DNA of 64,000 nt from Schistosoma haematobium (taxonomy: Eukaryota; Platyhelminthes; Trematoda; Strigeidida; Schistosomatidae): assembly GCF_000699445.3 (NCBI RefSeq), contig NC_067197.1, forward strand, positions 620,001-684,000, given 5' to 3'. Positions 1-15,825 of this stretch are shown here, piece after piece; position 1 is the first letter of the stretch, and every line of letters starts with the position of its first letter. The position numbers were made by a program, and so were the translations under genes. The notes beneath the pieces are model-generated. The model was not told the origin of the DNA, searched no databases, and saw only the letters and a list, made by a program, of their open reading frames with translations.

Positions 1-119
1 TGATTCCTGTTTTTTCACACTCGTGGTAGATAAACATGCAGTGGATGAGTTGCATAGAGTGACGTTAAATTAAGCTGCTGTTGTGAATACGACAATGCTT
101 GAATCCAAATATCAATCTG

Positions 120-1850
120 GGTTAGGCCACCATTATAAACCTGGAAACACCGGACGGCCGTTTAGTATAATACTCATGAATCCCAATGTTAAAATTACTG
201 CAATCTCAACGGATACTCACTCTGACAATATTATAATGCTGTTCAAAGTTTTAAGAGGAAGAGAAAATGTCTCAAATATATTCCATCATTTGATGCCATT
301 AATATCGCTAACACTCCTAATAGAGAAAATCTGAATGACGTTAAAAACATTCTATGACTTCGCAAAGTTTCTGGTATATAAATTTTTTTAATAATTTGGA
401 AAGTACTTTATTTTAATTAACGTACAACGTCTTGGATGCGTTGGATTCACATTAAGGATTGGACTGAAGAATTACTGTCTAGGTGGGTTAGGTACGCGCT
501 CTTGCCCGAATGAACGGAAAACAAGGTGATTGAGTAAAATGACGATTCTGAAATTCATTATAAATTTAAACATACCCTATTACCTAAACAAATACGATCA
601 CCCAGCTATTCAGCCAATAATTCTTCCATTAATCAAGTCTGAATTACAATAAATAAAGAAGTTGATGGAGGATGAGAGAAAATTACCGATCGCAACAAAT
701 CAATGGTATTCCATCCTGTCTGGCTAGATCACGCAAAGATTCGTTCTAAAGATACTATTTGATTGCTTGATAACACAGAGTGTTTCTAATTCTAGACGAG
801 TGCCTCAATTGACAATCAAAAATGTACAATTCCAGTCCATGCAAGCAACACAATCAAAAGGAGTAACAAACCATTATAGCTGCTGCCAAGACTTAGAATC
901 AAGTAAGCATAAAATAAATGCAGTTCAGGAAGAAACACGAAAACTTAGTGAAGGCGTAAGAAAAATAATGACTGTGATAAAATACAAATATGACCAACTT
1001 AAATGGATTCAAAAAGAATAACAAGATGTACAACTAAAGGAACAACAATAGGAACAAATTACAAATGTATACATGGCGGGATTTTCACACACACACACAC
1101 AAACCTTCAAAATGGATCTTACAGGAGGTATTAGTCCATTCAAAACATCAGTGACAAATGTTGTGTAAACGAATTAATCTTTTTAAAATCAACGTTAGTT
1201 AAAGAGAAGAGTTGAAAGCAAAAGTAATCAGTTTAAAAAGCGAACCAGAGTTGTTCTAGAGAACACAATGCGAACTTCAGGAGTAACATACTGTGGAAAT
1301 ATTTCCACGGTATTTATAGATGAAATATTTCACAGTCAGTGGTATGGATGAAAACTCAAACCGAAATATCACCGTAAGAGTCATCATGAAACGAAATTTT
1401 TAATTCTTCACATAGTCTGTAAAAGTAACTACAATAAACACAATGTGTGACGTTTTGTTAATGAAACTAGATGCATTCCGGGATATATGATTTTCCATTG
1501 AATTCATGAACCGACAAATGTTGGAACTGTACTAAAAACACGCAATCACACAGCAGCCTGTTTGTTGTATTACGAGACCCCATAGGAGTACCTATCGACA
1601 ATCATGAAAGCAGAAATCGGATCTAAGACATTCAGTCTTTCGCGAACGTTTATTCTCTTGCCAATGAGTAGCATCCTACGGTGTTCACGTCTAACTTCAA
1701 CCAATCCACGACAATGCGTGACCATCTATCATTGTTTTTGTTAGTTAACTGCCTCACACTGAACACAGTTGAACTCATCTGGAATGAAAGAAAAATGAAG
1801 TCAATAAAATTCAACTGACGGAAGACATGCAAGCGAAGTATGGAATGTGT
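120..1850. repeat. Inverted duplication, left distal block
   Basis: This block reappears in reverse complement at about 32811-34513. Shared landmarks are a CA dinucleotide run near 1088 (GT run near 33525), the phrase ending in CCGGACGGCCG near 155 (34470 on the other side), and a whole reading frame (539-1021 against 33609-34100). The outer edge is sharp at GTTAGGCCACC near 120. The inner edge is near 1850, where similarity stops. The arms differ by scattered substitutions and small indels, so the duplication is not brand new. Edges were placed by eye. Confidence 0.8.
539..1021 (+). pseudogene. Decayed reading frame shared by both arms, unknown family
   Basis: An ATG at 539 opens a frame of about 160 codons that reaches a stop at 1019-1021. 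It is interrupted by TAA near 651 and TAG near 725. The first half has the segment LKFIINLNIPYYLNKYDHPA and the second half is Lys/Gln-rich and ends KYKYDQLKWIQKE. The second half looks helical and hydrophilic. The other arm (33609-34100, minus) keeps the same frame with only one stop, at the same place as the TAG here. I do not recognise the family. It could be two exons of a former gene or a frame kept by chance. No splice donor was seen just before the shared stop. Confidence 0.4.
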
Positions 1851-3389
1851 GGTTTTTATATTATATGAAAACACTCTGTGATTCTGCAACTAACAATAGA
1901 CTGGTTATTTACACCTGGGTTCTCACTCACTACAGCCACAGTGCCTAGATGTCACCAAAGACTGGTCCACGATACTAATTAACAGGAAGGTGTGACTTTG
2001 ATTTAGGATAGAAGTTCACAAAATTCCCACGCAACTCGAGCAAACAATGATTATCGATGCAGATTACGAAACGATGATGATCTACATGTTGATTGTAAAG
2101 AAGTGAATGACCAATTAAATTCAGTGATATAGACATCTATAAACTTGAGTGATATGAAAGATAGAGGAACATGCACATTTCTCAGTAGTTGCAAACATTT
2201 TGTAAAACCGAGTGCAAGATAAAATTAAATGTAGTTTTCCAATGAATGCTGAATTAAGTTTACCTCTTTTTTTCATTATTGTTGATGGTCGCTCATCCCT
2301 AAACTCCAATCCTGATATGACGGGGAAACCTTTAATATAAAACACTTACTGGGAGCACAGTCTAGAACCTCTAAGGATCAGCATTATTTATATTATTTAT
2401 ATCCCCAACATCACCTGTGGTGTGCGTTAGCTTCAACAAATGTGAATTAGGCGTTGCGAAATGAATTCTTATCCAATCACAGCACTTAACGCAATCAGAC
2501 ATAAAATGTTCAATCTAAGCATCGGAATCTTCTTTGAAAGCTATTGAAGGCAGGTTCACTTTGTGACTTTGCAAAGTCAAATTTTTGCATTAAATAACGA
2601 AACCGTATACAGCGTTCGCCCCTTTATGTGGAAAAAAACCTTGAACATCATGATTAGATGTGGATTATTATCATCAAAAGCTCCAATCTTTTTTTAAATT
2701 TAATAACGAGGTTTGGAATCATTAGTAACGAAATCAACAGTGGTTTAACAAACCATCATAATCTGTCAACTTTTGCCACATTTTACTCATTCAGCATTAC
2801 GGAGAAGAAATGACTTTTGGGAATGCAGACTGCCACAGGACAAACATTTATCATGTCTGTGTTCACCTTAATATATATTACATTGAAGCTGTTTGTAGGA
2901 GCCAGTGGGTATCCATACTGAGTAGCTTAGAGGATGACGCGACGATGTTGGAAATAAACGACATCGAGTATGAATATAGCAGTGACATATCAACACTGTG
3001 ATGCAGATTCAGCTAAGTAACGAGTCTCAAATGTGACGCAGTGACGCATGTCATGGATTTCATTGCTGGCTACTAACAAACTCTGCTTTTATTTTTTGTG
3101 ACCTCATGCCAATATCGTAGCAGCTCGCATATGATTCACATATAACATGAAAAAACTGAACATTTGTCAGTCCCAAACATTAACAGGAACATTTGAACAC
3201 CTAATGCAAATGATTTTTTGTCGACTAGTTTCTCATAAATCCATGAGAATAGGATCGATTATTAGCCAATTTATGTTTAATAAGGTGATCATTCATTGAC
3301 GCAAACACTTCAGTGTCTTCTATTTTTCAAATCTCTCGTGTTACTATCAACGCTTAGGCGGAACTGTTACAACTTCATCATTCACCCCA
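1851..3389. other. No recognisable gene
   Basis: AT-rich sequence with only short, unsupported open frames. It is absent from the inverted partner at 30738-34513, where similarity jumps from the 6915 side straight to the 1850 side. I saw no transposon protein and no known repeat here. Confidence 0.5.
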
Positions 3390-3608
3390 TATGTTTTTTC
3401 ATTCCTACTTGAGTATCAGCTAGACCCTCTAAGATTAATACATATTCAAGAAATTCATAACACCTAATTAACAACAGTCTGTCAACCAGCTTCCACTCAA
3501 CAGTGAATAGTCGCAAAACGAAGGATTGATGTGCCTTGATAAATATTGATGCCGGATTCCGACAGTTTAGTTAAAAACAATGAACGACATCAATTTCGAT
3601 TGACATTT

Positions 3609-3619
3609 CTCAGTATTGA
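3609..3619. repeat. 11-bp target site duplication of the RTE copy
   Basis: CTCAGTATTGA lies next to the element's 3' tail here and recurs at 6625-6635 next to its 5' end. The uninterrupted copy near 37072-37085 has the same bases once. Confidence 0.85.
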
Positions 3620-6624
<3,005 letters not shown>

Positions 6625-6993
6625 CTCAGTATTGAGACTTTAACAAAATGGACATTTACTACGGATTCATTTTTGATTTCAATGGTCACATAATCACGTA
6701 TACACGATACTGTTAATTGACAAGTACAATATTGTAAACTCATGTGTAATTACCCATGTTTTCATTGAATGAAAACAATGACAGAAATACAAAAAAGTTA
6801 TATTTTTATATTCAACCAACAAAGTGACATCAGTCATTACGTAAACAATCATCAATGTGATATGCAGTTCCATGAAAACATCTTCAATGTATTGAAATGA
6901 TTAACAAAATAGAAAGTGTGTTTCATAAAATACGAAAATGAAAATATATCAAAGTCAACTTGATGAAAACGAGTGATAAGCTGTTTTTGAGAA

Positions 6994-9900
6994 CTATTGA
7001 TAAACCCTCCTCCTTCTGTAGAACCATAGCCAAATGCCACAGGCAATGCATACAATAAGCAATGATATAACTAATGGTACAACGATGTACACGTATTGCA
7101 GTGATTTTCTTTTCTCAATGTCTGCAGTTGTATTTGTGGTGATGTTCTGAAAATAACAAAATAGTATAATGATTACAAAATATCAAATATTTACCGAATG
7201 TGATTCAGTGCTTGGATTAGTCTTCATCAACTCACAAGTGAATTCAACAATTAGTTACATAATTTACATTTGCACAATATGATCAATGAATAATGATTTA
7301 GAATATCTGCTATCGATTTAACAATCAATGTGATATGTACACACTATCCAACATCTAACTGACGACTTTTGTTTGAGTGATGATATTTGTTGCAGGCTGG
7401 ATGTCACATCTTATCGCAATCTATACGTTATTCAACAAACTTATGACTGACGGCTTTATTGAAGCAATTCATTCAGGGTACACATTTCTCAACAAGGAAT
7501 CAGAAATACTTGTTCTGTACTTCAACAATGGGACTACGAACTTTCACTCATTATCCGAACATGCTACACAATTTTCAACAGATTACACTTCATCATTCAA
7601 ACTTATTTCATCTGTATTCTCCAATAGTTCACGTAGATATACGGTTTCATATTGAACATCGGGAATCACTACACATTCTATGAGCTAAAGAATTAACATT
7701 ATTCCAGGCATTAGTGTTGAACAACTCTTCTATTCATTGTTGAATGTTCACATGGAAATAGAGCATTGCATTCATATGTGCTCAAATATCGTATAAGTTA
7801 CTTTGATTAATGCACTGAGGGTCTAATAGTAATCACTACTAATTCGTAACAATACAAATGTTCTTCCAAAACAAGATTTCAATTTTGAATATCGTAAAAT
7901 GAAAAGCAATCTTTGAAGTCTACCAATTGCTTACTTTAATCTGACAACCATTCACTTCAAAGACATGAACATCTTCATCATTTATAGTAATGCATAAATG
8001 GGGTTTTTCACACCAAATACACCTTGTATTCAATGTTGCTCCACTTTGACATGTTTCGCTCGAATTGTGATTTAGACAATCTTCAGTGAAAAGAAGAAGG
8101 CGATTGCACTTCAAGTTATCAAACGAAAGATAAATGAATTACAAAAACTGACTATTTAGAAGCCGGTGCACGAACATCATTTGTACTCAGAGAGAAAATT
8201 TATTTTCCATTATGGTAATTCAATCAAACAACAAAGGAAGAGTGACATTGATACTCAATTCATTGTTGACATTTTCCGTGAAGAGATTTCGGTCAACCTA
8301 CAATGATAGAAAGTTTAAAACTATGTGGCTACATTCTAGTCTGTGTGCTATCAGTTGACATGTTAGACTAGTTCGATCATGAAAATTCGTCCATAATAAA
8401 TAAGATTTTGGACAACGAATATTGAAGTCGAACTGGACATCAGATTATGGAATGATTCTCTCTGCTGTTGAAATATTATTCCAATAGTCTGTTACGTGAT
8501 GAACAAAACAATGTTTGTGGTTATTCACTGTACGTATTCACGAGAAAGGAAACGCTTCCGCACTGTGAAAACCCTCAGTGCTTTCGATACTGTACAAATA
8601 TTTACTGACTATGATAAACTGAAATTTGAACACGTAATTTTTGTACTCATTCAGTCGGTCGGATGAGTAGGATAAAGTAGAAATTTTGGAAATTAGTCTA
8701 TTGCTTCCAAGTCAATTACAATTTTATGAAGTGTTTCTCCAATGACAGTTACTCGGCGAAATTCGATATTGCATGTACCAAATGAAAATCAAATGACACT
8801 TCCCAATCAATGCACAATCAACGAACAGACTGATATAATCTCATCCATCGTCTTGCGATATTATGTTCAACTGAATTTCATCAAACTGAGGACTTCTATT
8901 GTAGTTCAAAATGTGTCTATAATCATTTTGAATATGCAACAGTGAATCGTCGTTTAGTGTATCGTCAGTTGAGACTGATGGCTTGATATCATTTAATAAC
9001 TGTCTGAAATCATAAATGAAATTTCCAATTTTATGAAACGACAGTGATTCATTCAAGTGTGAAAATAGTCAACTTTGATAAAATAAGGTTTGACATACCC
9101 CCGAGAACTTCATATTCCACTAGCGTTCGACTATTGATCCATTCATAAGTAACGATTATATTATGCACTTTAAAATCTAATATGATAAATTGTACAGAAG
9201 AAGACAGTTGAAATTCTGATTTCCATTTTGGATATAACATGTTGTTTGTTCGCTTAATAGGCGATCAAAATAAAAAACTTTTTAATATCTGATTCCAGAT
9301 ACAATGACGGTCGAATAACATCCTTATGAAATATGCTGTACATCGCTTTAAGTTCTGAAATTGATCGATGTTCAACCACTAAATGAAAAATGATATCGTT
9401 AATTTCTTGATTTGTTTTACTAAGGTGTCAGTGCAACATCTACAGAAAAGAATACGTCTATCTCGTTACAAATTATTTCAGAAATAGTCAATATTTAAGG
9501 TCTGCAAGTTTGATTGTCTATTAGTGTGTGAGTGAATAAATGAGTAGATATATCGTCTGATTATTATCCTCGTTCACATATTCCTGTCTGGATCGTTTAA
9601 ACTATACAGAAGACTTCTCCAAATATATGTCCGCGAATTCGTGATGAAGACGTTCACACATCTTAGTTATATTACTCGGTACATCAAGTTAGGCAAGTGT
9701 CAGCTGAAGTGGATCTTGAAATTCTTTTTGATGGAGCTTAGCACAAAAAGATAAAGCAATATGATTCCAATTTAATCACAACAACTCAAATCTGTTTTGT
9801 GATATCAACGAGGATGACGGTTGTTCAATTGAGGATACAGATACTTTGCTATCAATTCGAAAGACAAAATATTTTCAGGATAAGTTTCCATTATGAATTT

Positions 9901-12900
9901 TTATTACATGTCACACTTGAATGTTGCTTCAAGATTTCCAAGCACTAAATTGACGTTGAATTTTCAATAATTAGTAACATTAGGACATTGAGTTTGCCTA
10001 AATTATGCAGGTTTTATTTCACACAATTTTCCTCAGCACTTCAACGACACTTACATCAATTTATTGTACAAACAAAAACAAATGAATACTGTAGACTGTA
10101 AGAGACACAAATTCGGTCACCATTATAAATTAAAGAAAATATCCACGTACAAACCGAAGGTAATATCATGCTATCAGATGATTATTCATGTAAGTTAGTG
10201 TAAATTAGAATGTAAATAACATTTGTTACCTTGCCCACACTTGATATAATAATCAAAGGCCGTTTGAACTTCGCCGTTTTCAATTCCCCTAGGAATCTGA
10301 AAAGGAGCAATGGAAGTCTGATTCAAGATCTGTCAATACACAACAAACTATATCAAAACCACCCAAACATTGAAGTAATTTGTCGTCATTCACATTATCC
10401 TATTCAAAGACAACTAATCACACTTACGGTAAGAATACTGATCTCCTCGGTTCCCTAAGAAATATACTCCATCTAATTTACACAAATATTCTGAGTCACC
10501 TCAGTTGACAACTTCATTGAAATTAGATGAACGATCTATTTATCATGGAATGAGGCTATACATAGTAAGATGAACATCTACGTCCGTTGGTAGAAGTGTG
10601 ATTATGAATAACTGCAATGTCGCTGAACGTGAATTTGTTGTTCTGTTGTGGAATTGTGTTTATGTGCTTACTATTATCGATTGCCATTCATTTCTCAACA
10701 ACATTCATTCCACAATTTATTTTGACTACCTCGAAATAAACAAGACGGATTCATCTCACTAACCATTTGTAGTCATCCAACATTTATTGTATTGCAAATC
10801 GATAAATTTCTAAATAGTGACATTCGAAAAAATATAATCCGAGAAGCGATCAAGCTTTTAACAACATCTCTCTGAGAATATTCAATTATGAACTTCTCTA
10901 ACAACCGGTCTGTAGAAAGCTGAAAATGACCGTTCATGTACAGAACTCTGACATACACTCTTTGTCCTTAATTGGCTCGCAAGTATCAGGGTTTGCTTAC
11001 ATATTACATCACTTTTTATTGTTCATTATTTTAAAAAGTGCTTGAATAAAGTGTGTCATGAACGGATTATTACTAGTTTCACAAAGTATGTATGTACAAA
11101 ATGTTAGTGTTCTTTTATCCCTTTCAATATATTTCGATGTATTTGGCAGTACTGATATGCGTGAAATAATAGAATAATCCATTCATTTGCTCAACTCACG
11201 TTCTCATAATACAAAGATATCTTCCCATTCGAGTGTATCACGTGCATTACCTTGATTGTATCACCTGCAAAAAAGAAAACTACCGATATTTAAAATTTCA
11301 AGGATGAGTATCGAGCATGTCATTGCTAGATGTGACACTGTATGTGCCTACACACACTTGGGGATCAGATTTTAGCAGATATTTACTGTGTTAACTCAAA
11401 TGTTTTCTGTAGTTGAATTCGTAATGAAAGTAATCTCGTGAATGTCGTGCAAATGAAATAAGCATGTATCCTTCATAATGAATGTCAGATGCTTAGTTTG
11501 CTTAGTTTTCATAATCAAACAATTATTCATCTAGATTCTAATTAGATCTGATAGTTGGAGTGGTATTCCAATTGATGGAATATTTTCTATATTTCATCTG
11601 ATACAATCGACATGAGCTGTGGTTTGTTTGTTTATCATCCGAGTTTTAGAATTTATTTCCTTATGTAACACATTGGTATATCAGTCGATCAAATGACTTT
11701 GACCACATTATTTGTTAAAGATGAGAAGTGAATACGCTTTATACATATCGCTTCAACGATCTTTTAATTTGAAAAAACAGAAGCTAAGAATTACCGTGTA
11801 ATGAGTGAATATCCAGATGAATGTGATGTATACAGAAATGATTTTCCGACGAACACATATGTACATTTTTTTTAAAAACAGACTTCTCATCATGTTCCTT
11901 TGAAACCTGTCAATGAAGATGAATCTCCATTTTCGTTTATCTACAAATGAAATGTGATTATGACCTAATGTATCCAAACGTATGTCAATTATTCTTTAAG
12001 TTTCAATCAAGTATGTATCCACAATCAGTGGATTCTATGTGTATTTGGACTCTGATTTTGTAGAATGGTTACATTTTATTGCTTCCGTCAGTTTTTTAAG
12101 AAGAATTCAATTACTCAAAGTGAATAGAAAACATTTGAGTAATAACAATCATGATGATGATGCAAAGTGTTAATAGTTCACATGTGATCAAACAATCATG
12201 AATATGGATACATACTTTTATTATCAATGTTTGTAGGACAAGACCTTCTGACAGCAAAATATTCCTCTGAAATAATGAAAGCAAAATAAATTTGTGTTCA
12301 TGTATGTGTATAATGAATATTTACCTTCTTCAATGAACATACATTTTTAATACAAAATGTGTTTGAACACAAGTTATGATGTTACTTTCAAGATTTAAGT
12401 GAACCAATTCAACTAAATGTGGGTCTTAATGATCTGCATTATTATTTCACCGATATGATGAACGCTTCAATCCAATCAACTGAGTAAAATATTATACTTT
12501 TGAAATGTTGGGTTTGTAAGCTTTTGGCCAACTGAAAAACCGTTAATATCTATTCTCTTAACTGAACTAATTATTGCCCGGAAACGTTACTTCAATGACA
12601 ATAATTTTGGAGAGTGACTAAAATGAATGCCCTTCATTTTGATATTCTAGGTGTTCTAGTTCGAATCAATCGTTTTGTATTCGTGATTGTTAGTTGTTTG
12701 TATGGTTGAGATGGTGCATGAGTTCAAACTTCATGATCAAACGATTATGATAATTAAGAATGTGTTTAATATCCAATAGTTCAACGACAGTGAATAAGGG
12801 GGACTGAACTATTAAGAACCACGTAATTGGCAGAAAGATTTGGAGGACATCAAATATAAGTTGATAGTCAATGTGCTTCAATAATCCGAAATGATTTCTC

Positions 12901-14123
12901 ACAGAACATCGCTTATTGTTGCATCTGTGATCAGCTTGATTCGTTCAATCTATCAAGAAGTGTCGTACTGATGAAATATCAGTTTTATGATAGTTCGAAC
13001 AGATTGAAGAGTACATAATTTCCACCTTAGCAAATACATTGTGTGTCTATTTTGAAGTGGATCACTGTTTTATTTAACATTTTCACTTCACAGTAATAAA
13101 TACATGTTGCGATCACACTTTAGGGCACGAAATCACACAAATAAAATAATCACTGTGTACTAGTTAGCTCTCACGAATGAATCAAGTTAAATGCCAAATC
13201 ATTTATGCAAAATAAAAATGAGGAATGAGAAACATAAAACAAAATCTCACTGAATAATAGAACTCACCCTTATCCAAAATCTCAGTTTCACACCCACCAT
13301 AGCCGAAGATATAATTGGTAATTTCTGCATAATGCTTTTCTGTTCTTAAAGTAATTCTACCTGTGTTTATCAAATGAAAACATGCAATTTGATTGATAAT
13401 CTACACTGAATGAATGAAAAACTTTGAAATTAATTGGAGACGAGAATGAATTGCATGAAGTGTCATTAGTTTATTACAACCCATCAAACCATTTACAACT
13501 TGAACAAGAGAAGATATCAGTAGATGTTTTGAATGTTAAAAAATGCATAAAACTGATCTATTAAAGTAATGAAAGCGACTTTAATTCATGGAATTAAAAT
13601 GTTAGTAAACATAACTCAGTAAAAATTTCAATTCGAGGAAAATAAGTCTCTTACGAAGGTCTTCTATATTTAATTTTCTAATAGCACCACCGTTAAATGT
13701 AAAGGAGAATTTCAGATCTATTTCCTAGAAATATGCAAACATATGGATTAGCATCTCTGTTGTAAAATGTAGTTAACTCACCTTTTCAGTAATCAATTTC
13801 TCAAAATTTCCACTAATAATTGGAGACGTCTGATCACGGCGAATTAACTGGGAATATTTATAATGATGAGACTGAATATTTGTATTGGAACTTGACTGAT
13901 GACTTACATATTGATATGTATCAGTTTTGAAAATTACTTTTTCTTTATTAAATAAATCAGGGTTTCCACAAAATTCATGACAGTCGAAAGATTCCGATGT
14001 GAAGACAATGATCGAACAGAGCGCTACCAACTGACCAAACGAAAATGTATAGATGAAATGATTCAGATGAATAGTACATTGTTGTGTCATTAGATCAAAT
14101 TGAAATTGATATGATACACTCAT
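6994..14123 (-). CDS. Egg protein CP391S-like nidogen/plexin-type membrane protein, spliced
   Basis: Exons by splice sites and phase (minus strand): 14123-13782, 13724-13655, 13360-13268, 12266-12216, 11264-11200, 10296-10230, 9176-9099, 8108-7935, 7146-6994. The first exon has a hydrophobic signal-like stretch. The middle exons read DLKFSFTFNGGAIRKLNIED, NYIFGYGGCE, VMHVIHSNGKISLYYEN and EWINSRTLVEYE, the pattern of the nidogen-like domain of plexin-domain proteins. The 58-residue exon 8108-7935 has seven cysteines (C-NHNSSETC, RCIWCEKPHLC), a PSI-like module. The last exon has NIT/NTT glycosylation sites, one transmembrane helix and a short basic tail WFYRRRRVYQ. Phase shows one small exon is missing between 9099 and 8108; 8527-8496 (32 nt) fits phase and splice dinucleotides. 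A 60-nt in-frame intron may lie at 13907-13848. The start ATG is uncertain. Likely a secretory-pathway, surface-anchored protein; the function of this family is not established. Confidence 0.7.
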
Positions 14124-14639
14124 TTGCCATAATTAAGCAGTCAGTACTCACATCATTTTCTTGTTTTAGACGTTGGTAGAACGTGTTGAGTTCATATAGA
14201 ATTCTTTTGAGTGTTTGTATGTTTCTTTCACATTGGATGATTGAAATGGACCATTTGGATGATCAAATTTCATAAAATCATTTCACAATTATTAACCAAT
14301 CATCATAGGAGTTGAACTCATTGTTATGCAATATTCTTACACTTATTGAAGTAATATAGCCTGATACTGATTCACATTTGGTTGAAATTCCTGAACCCCT
14401 ACTGATGAAAACTATTTTGGATAGGATTAACAATAATTTAAACTAAGTAATTAGTGCACATATTTTCATGAACAAACATTGTGTTACTTGTAATCAACTG
14501 TGAATTGGTTGTCAACAATGCATAGTTTTGATTCGATTGCTTAAAATCAAAGTGGCACACACTGTTTTCATTAGATGACTAAATTCACATTTTAATGCTT
14601 AAATTTTATTTCAATAAAATGAATTCATTCACTGGTTTA
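14124..14639. other. Upstream region of the CP391S-like gene
   Basis: About 500 bases 5' of the first exon. No clear TATA box, further exon or repeat was identified. An additional 5' exon could lie here if the ATG used above is not the true start. Confidence 0.35.
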
Positions 14640-14654
14640 GATTATGGGTCATTT

Positions 14655-14800
14655 GAAAGTACATCATCGTGGAAAACCTGGAAGCACTGGACGGTGAATG
14701 ATTGTGGATCGTGGATGCGCACTGCCACTGAAAATTCCCATACCAGGACGAAACTGCTGTCTAGTACTTCTAGGTTTTCCATCGTGGTCTAGCTTCAATC
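14655..14800 (+). repeat. Hammerhead-type short repeat, degenerate
   Basis: The left part (GAAAACCTGGAAGCACTGGA) is the reverse complement of the right part (CTAGTACTTCTAGGTTTTCC), so two repeat ends sit head to head. Between them lies GCACTGC..CTGAAAATTCCCATACCAGGACGAAAC. The box that should read CTGANGA is CTGAAAA, so an essential G is lost, while the GAAA box is kept. It belongs to the same family as the copies at 34440, 40080 and 55453. A ribozyme-dead copy is the likely reading. Confidence 0.6.
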
Positions 14801-15825
14801 AACTCATGACTTCAAGCAGTGAGTTTTCTAAAAATCTCCACAAAATCCCTTCTGATAAAAATGAATTCTGTTAAACGATTCTGTAGTGACCTACTTTTAT
14901 CAAGCGAACGCTATTGGTGTAATGGAAACAATTATTATTACTATAACTAATTGTACTAGTGATTGCTTTACTGTACTTGTTTGTTTAACTGTACCAAAAC
15001 ACATGCGTTCATCTGTTGGTTGTGAGGTTGCACGAATTCGGTTACACTCAGTAAACACACTTGTACTCCTTTGGAATATGAAATAATAATAAAAATATGA
15101 TTGCAATCCTCAGTATCCCAGAGTGGACGCATGATTTACCCTTATACTGTATAACAGTTATATCGTTAAAAATAATCGTGTGATCACAACTGAACAACGT
15201 GAACTTTCATAAGACTATCTACATAGTAATAATTTAAGTTTTGTCATCAAACCTGATGTAATCTATGATCATTCGATTGTCTTCATAGACCATCTATTGT
15301 ATTAATGAATAAACAATGAAGTGTGTAAATATATTGAATACTTTCATAGATTAGTTTCCGACAAAAAGATATCTGTTCACATAGTTAACAATCTTCAATG
15401 AAGATTTTACTGTTTATTATCAGAAGTACATTTATTTCTGATGAAATTCGAATTGCATTTCTTCTTATTCAATATTCATAAGAATTGGTCAACTGTTTGT
15501 GTAATTCATAAACTAAACATCATTCTTTGTTCATGAAACATCCTTGATATTGTACATATTTTATTGTATTGAACTCACTGTACTTACTTCTCAAAGTTTC
15601 CGAGTGTTTACTGTCGAAAATATTTAGTTTTATTGTGAATTGATCAACCTATCATTAGTTATTATTTGGTGAATACTGTGAATTAGATTCTTCTTATTAT
15701 GAAAACCCGTGATGTCGATGATATAAATTTCCTGTTTGATATCCAATCACTTAGTCACAATCCGTAGTTACAGATATAAGATGACACATTTTTTTACATT
15801 AATTAATTAATACTTGACATGAAAG
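14801..15825. other. No recognisable gene
   Basis: AT-rich intergenic sequence with only short random open frames. No conserved protein segment, splice-bounded exon or repeat was identified. Confidence 0.45.

Noticed and set aside
8841..9056. Possible exon between the nidogen-like and PSI-like exons
   Set aside because: No splice site combination gives the right phase at both ends, and the right-arm copy has a stop and a deletion of about 27 bases here.
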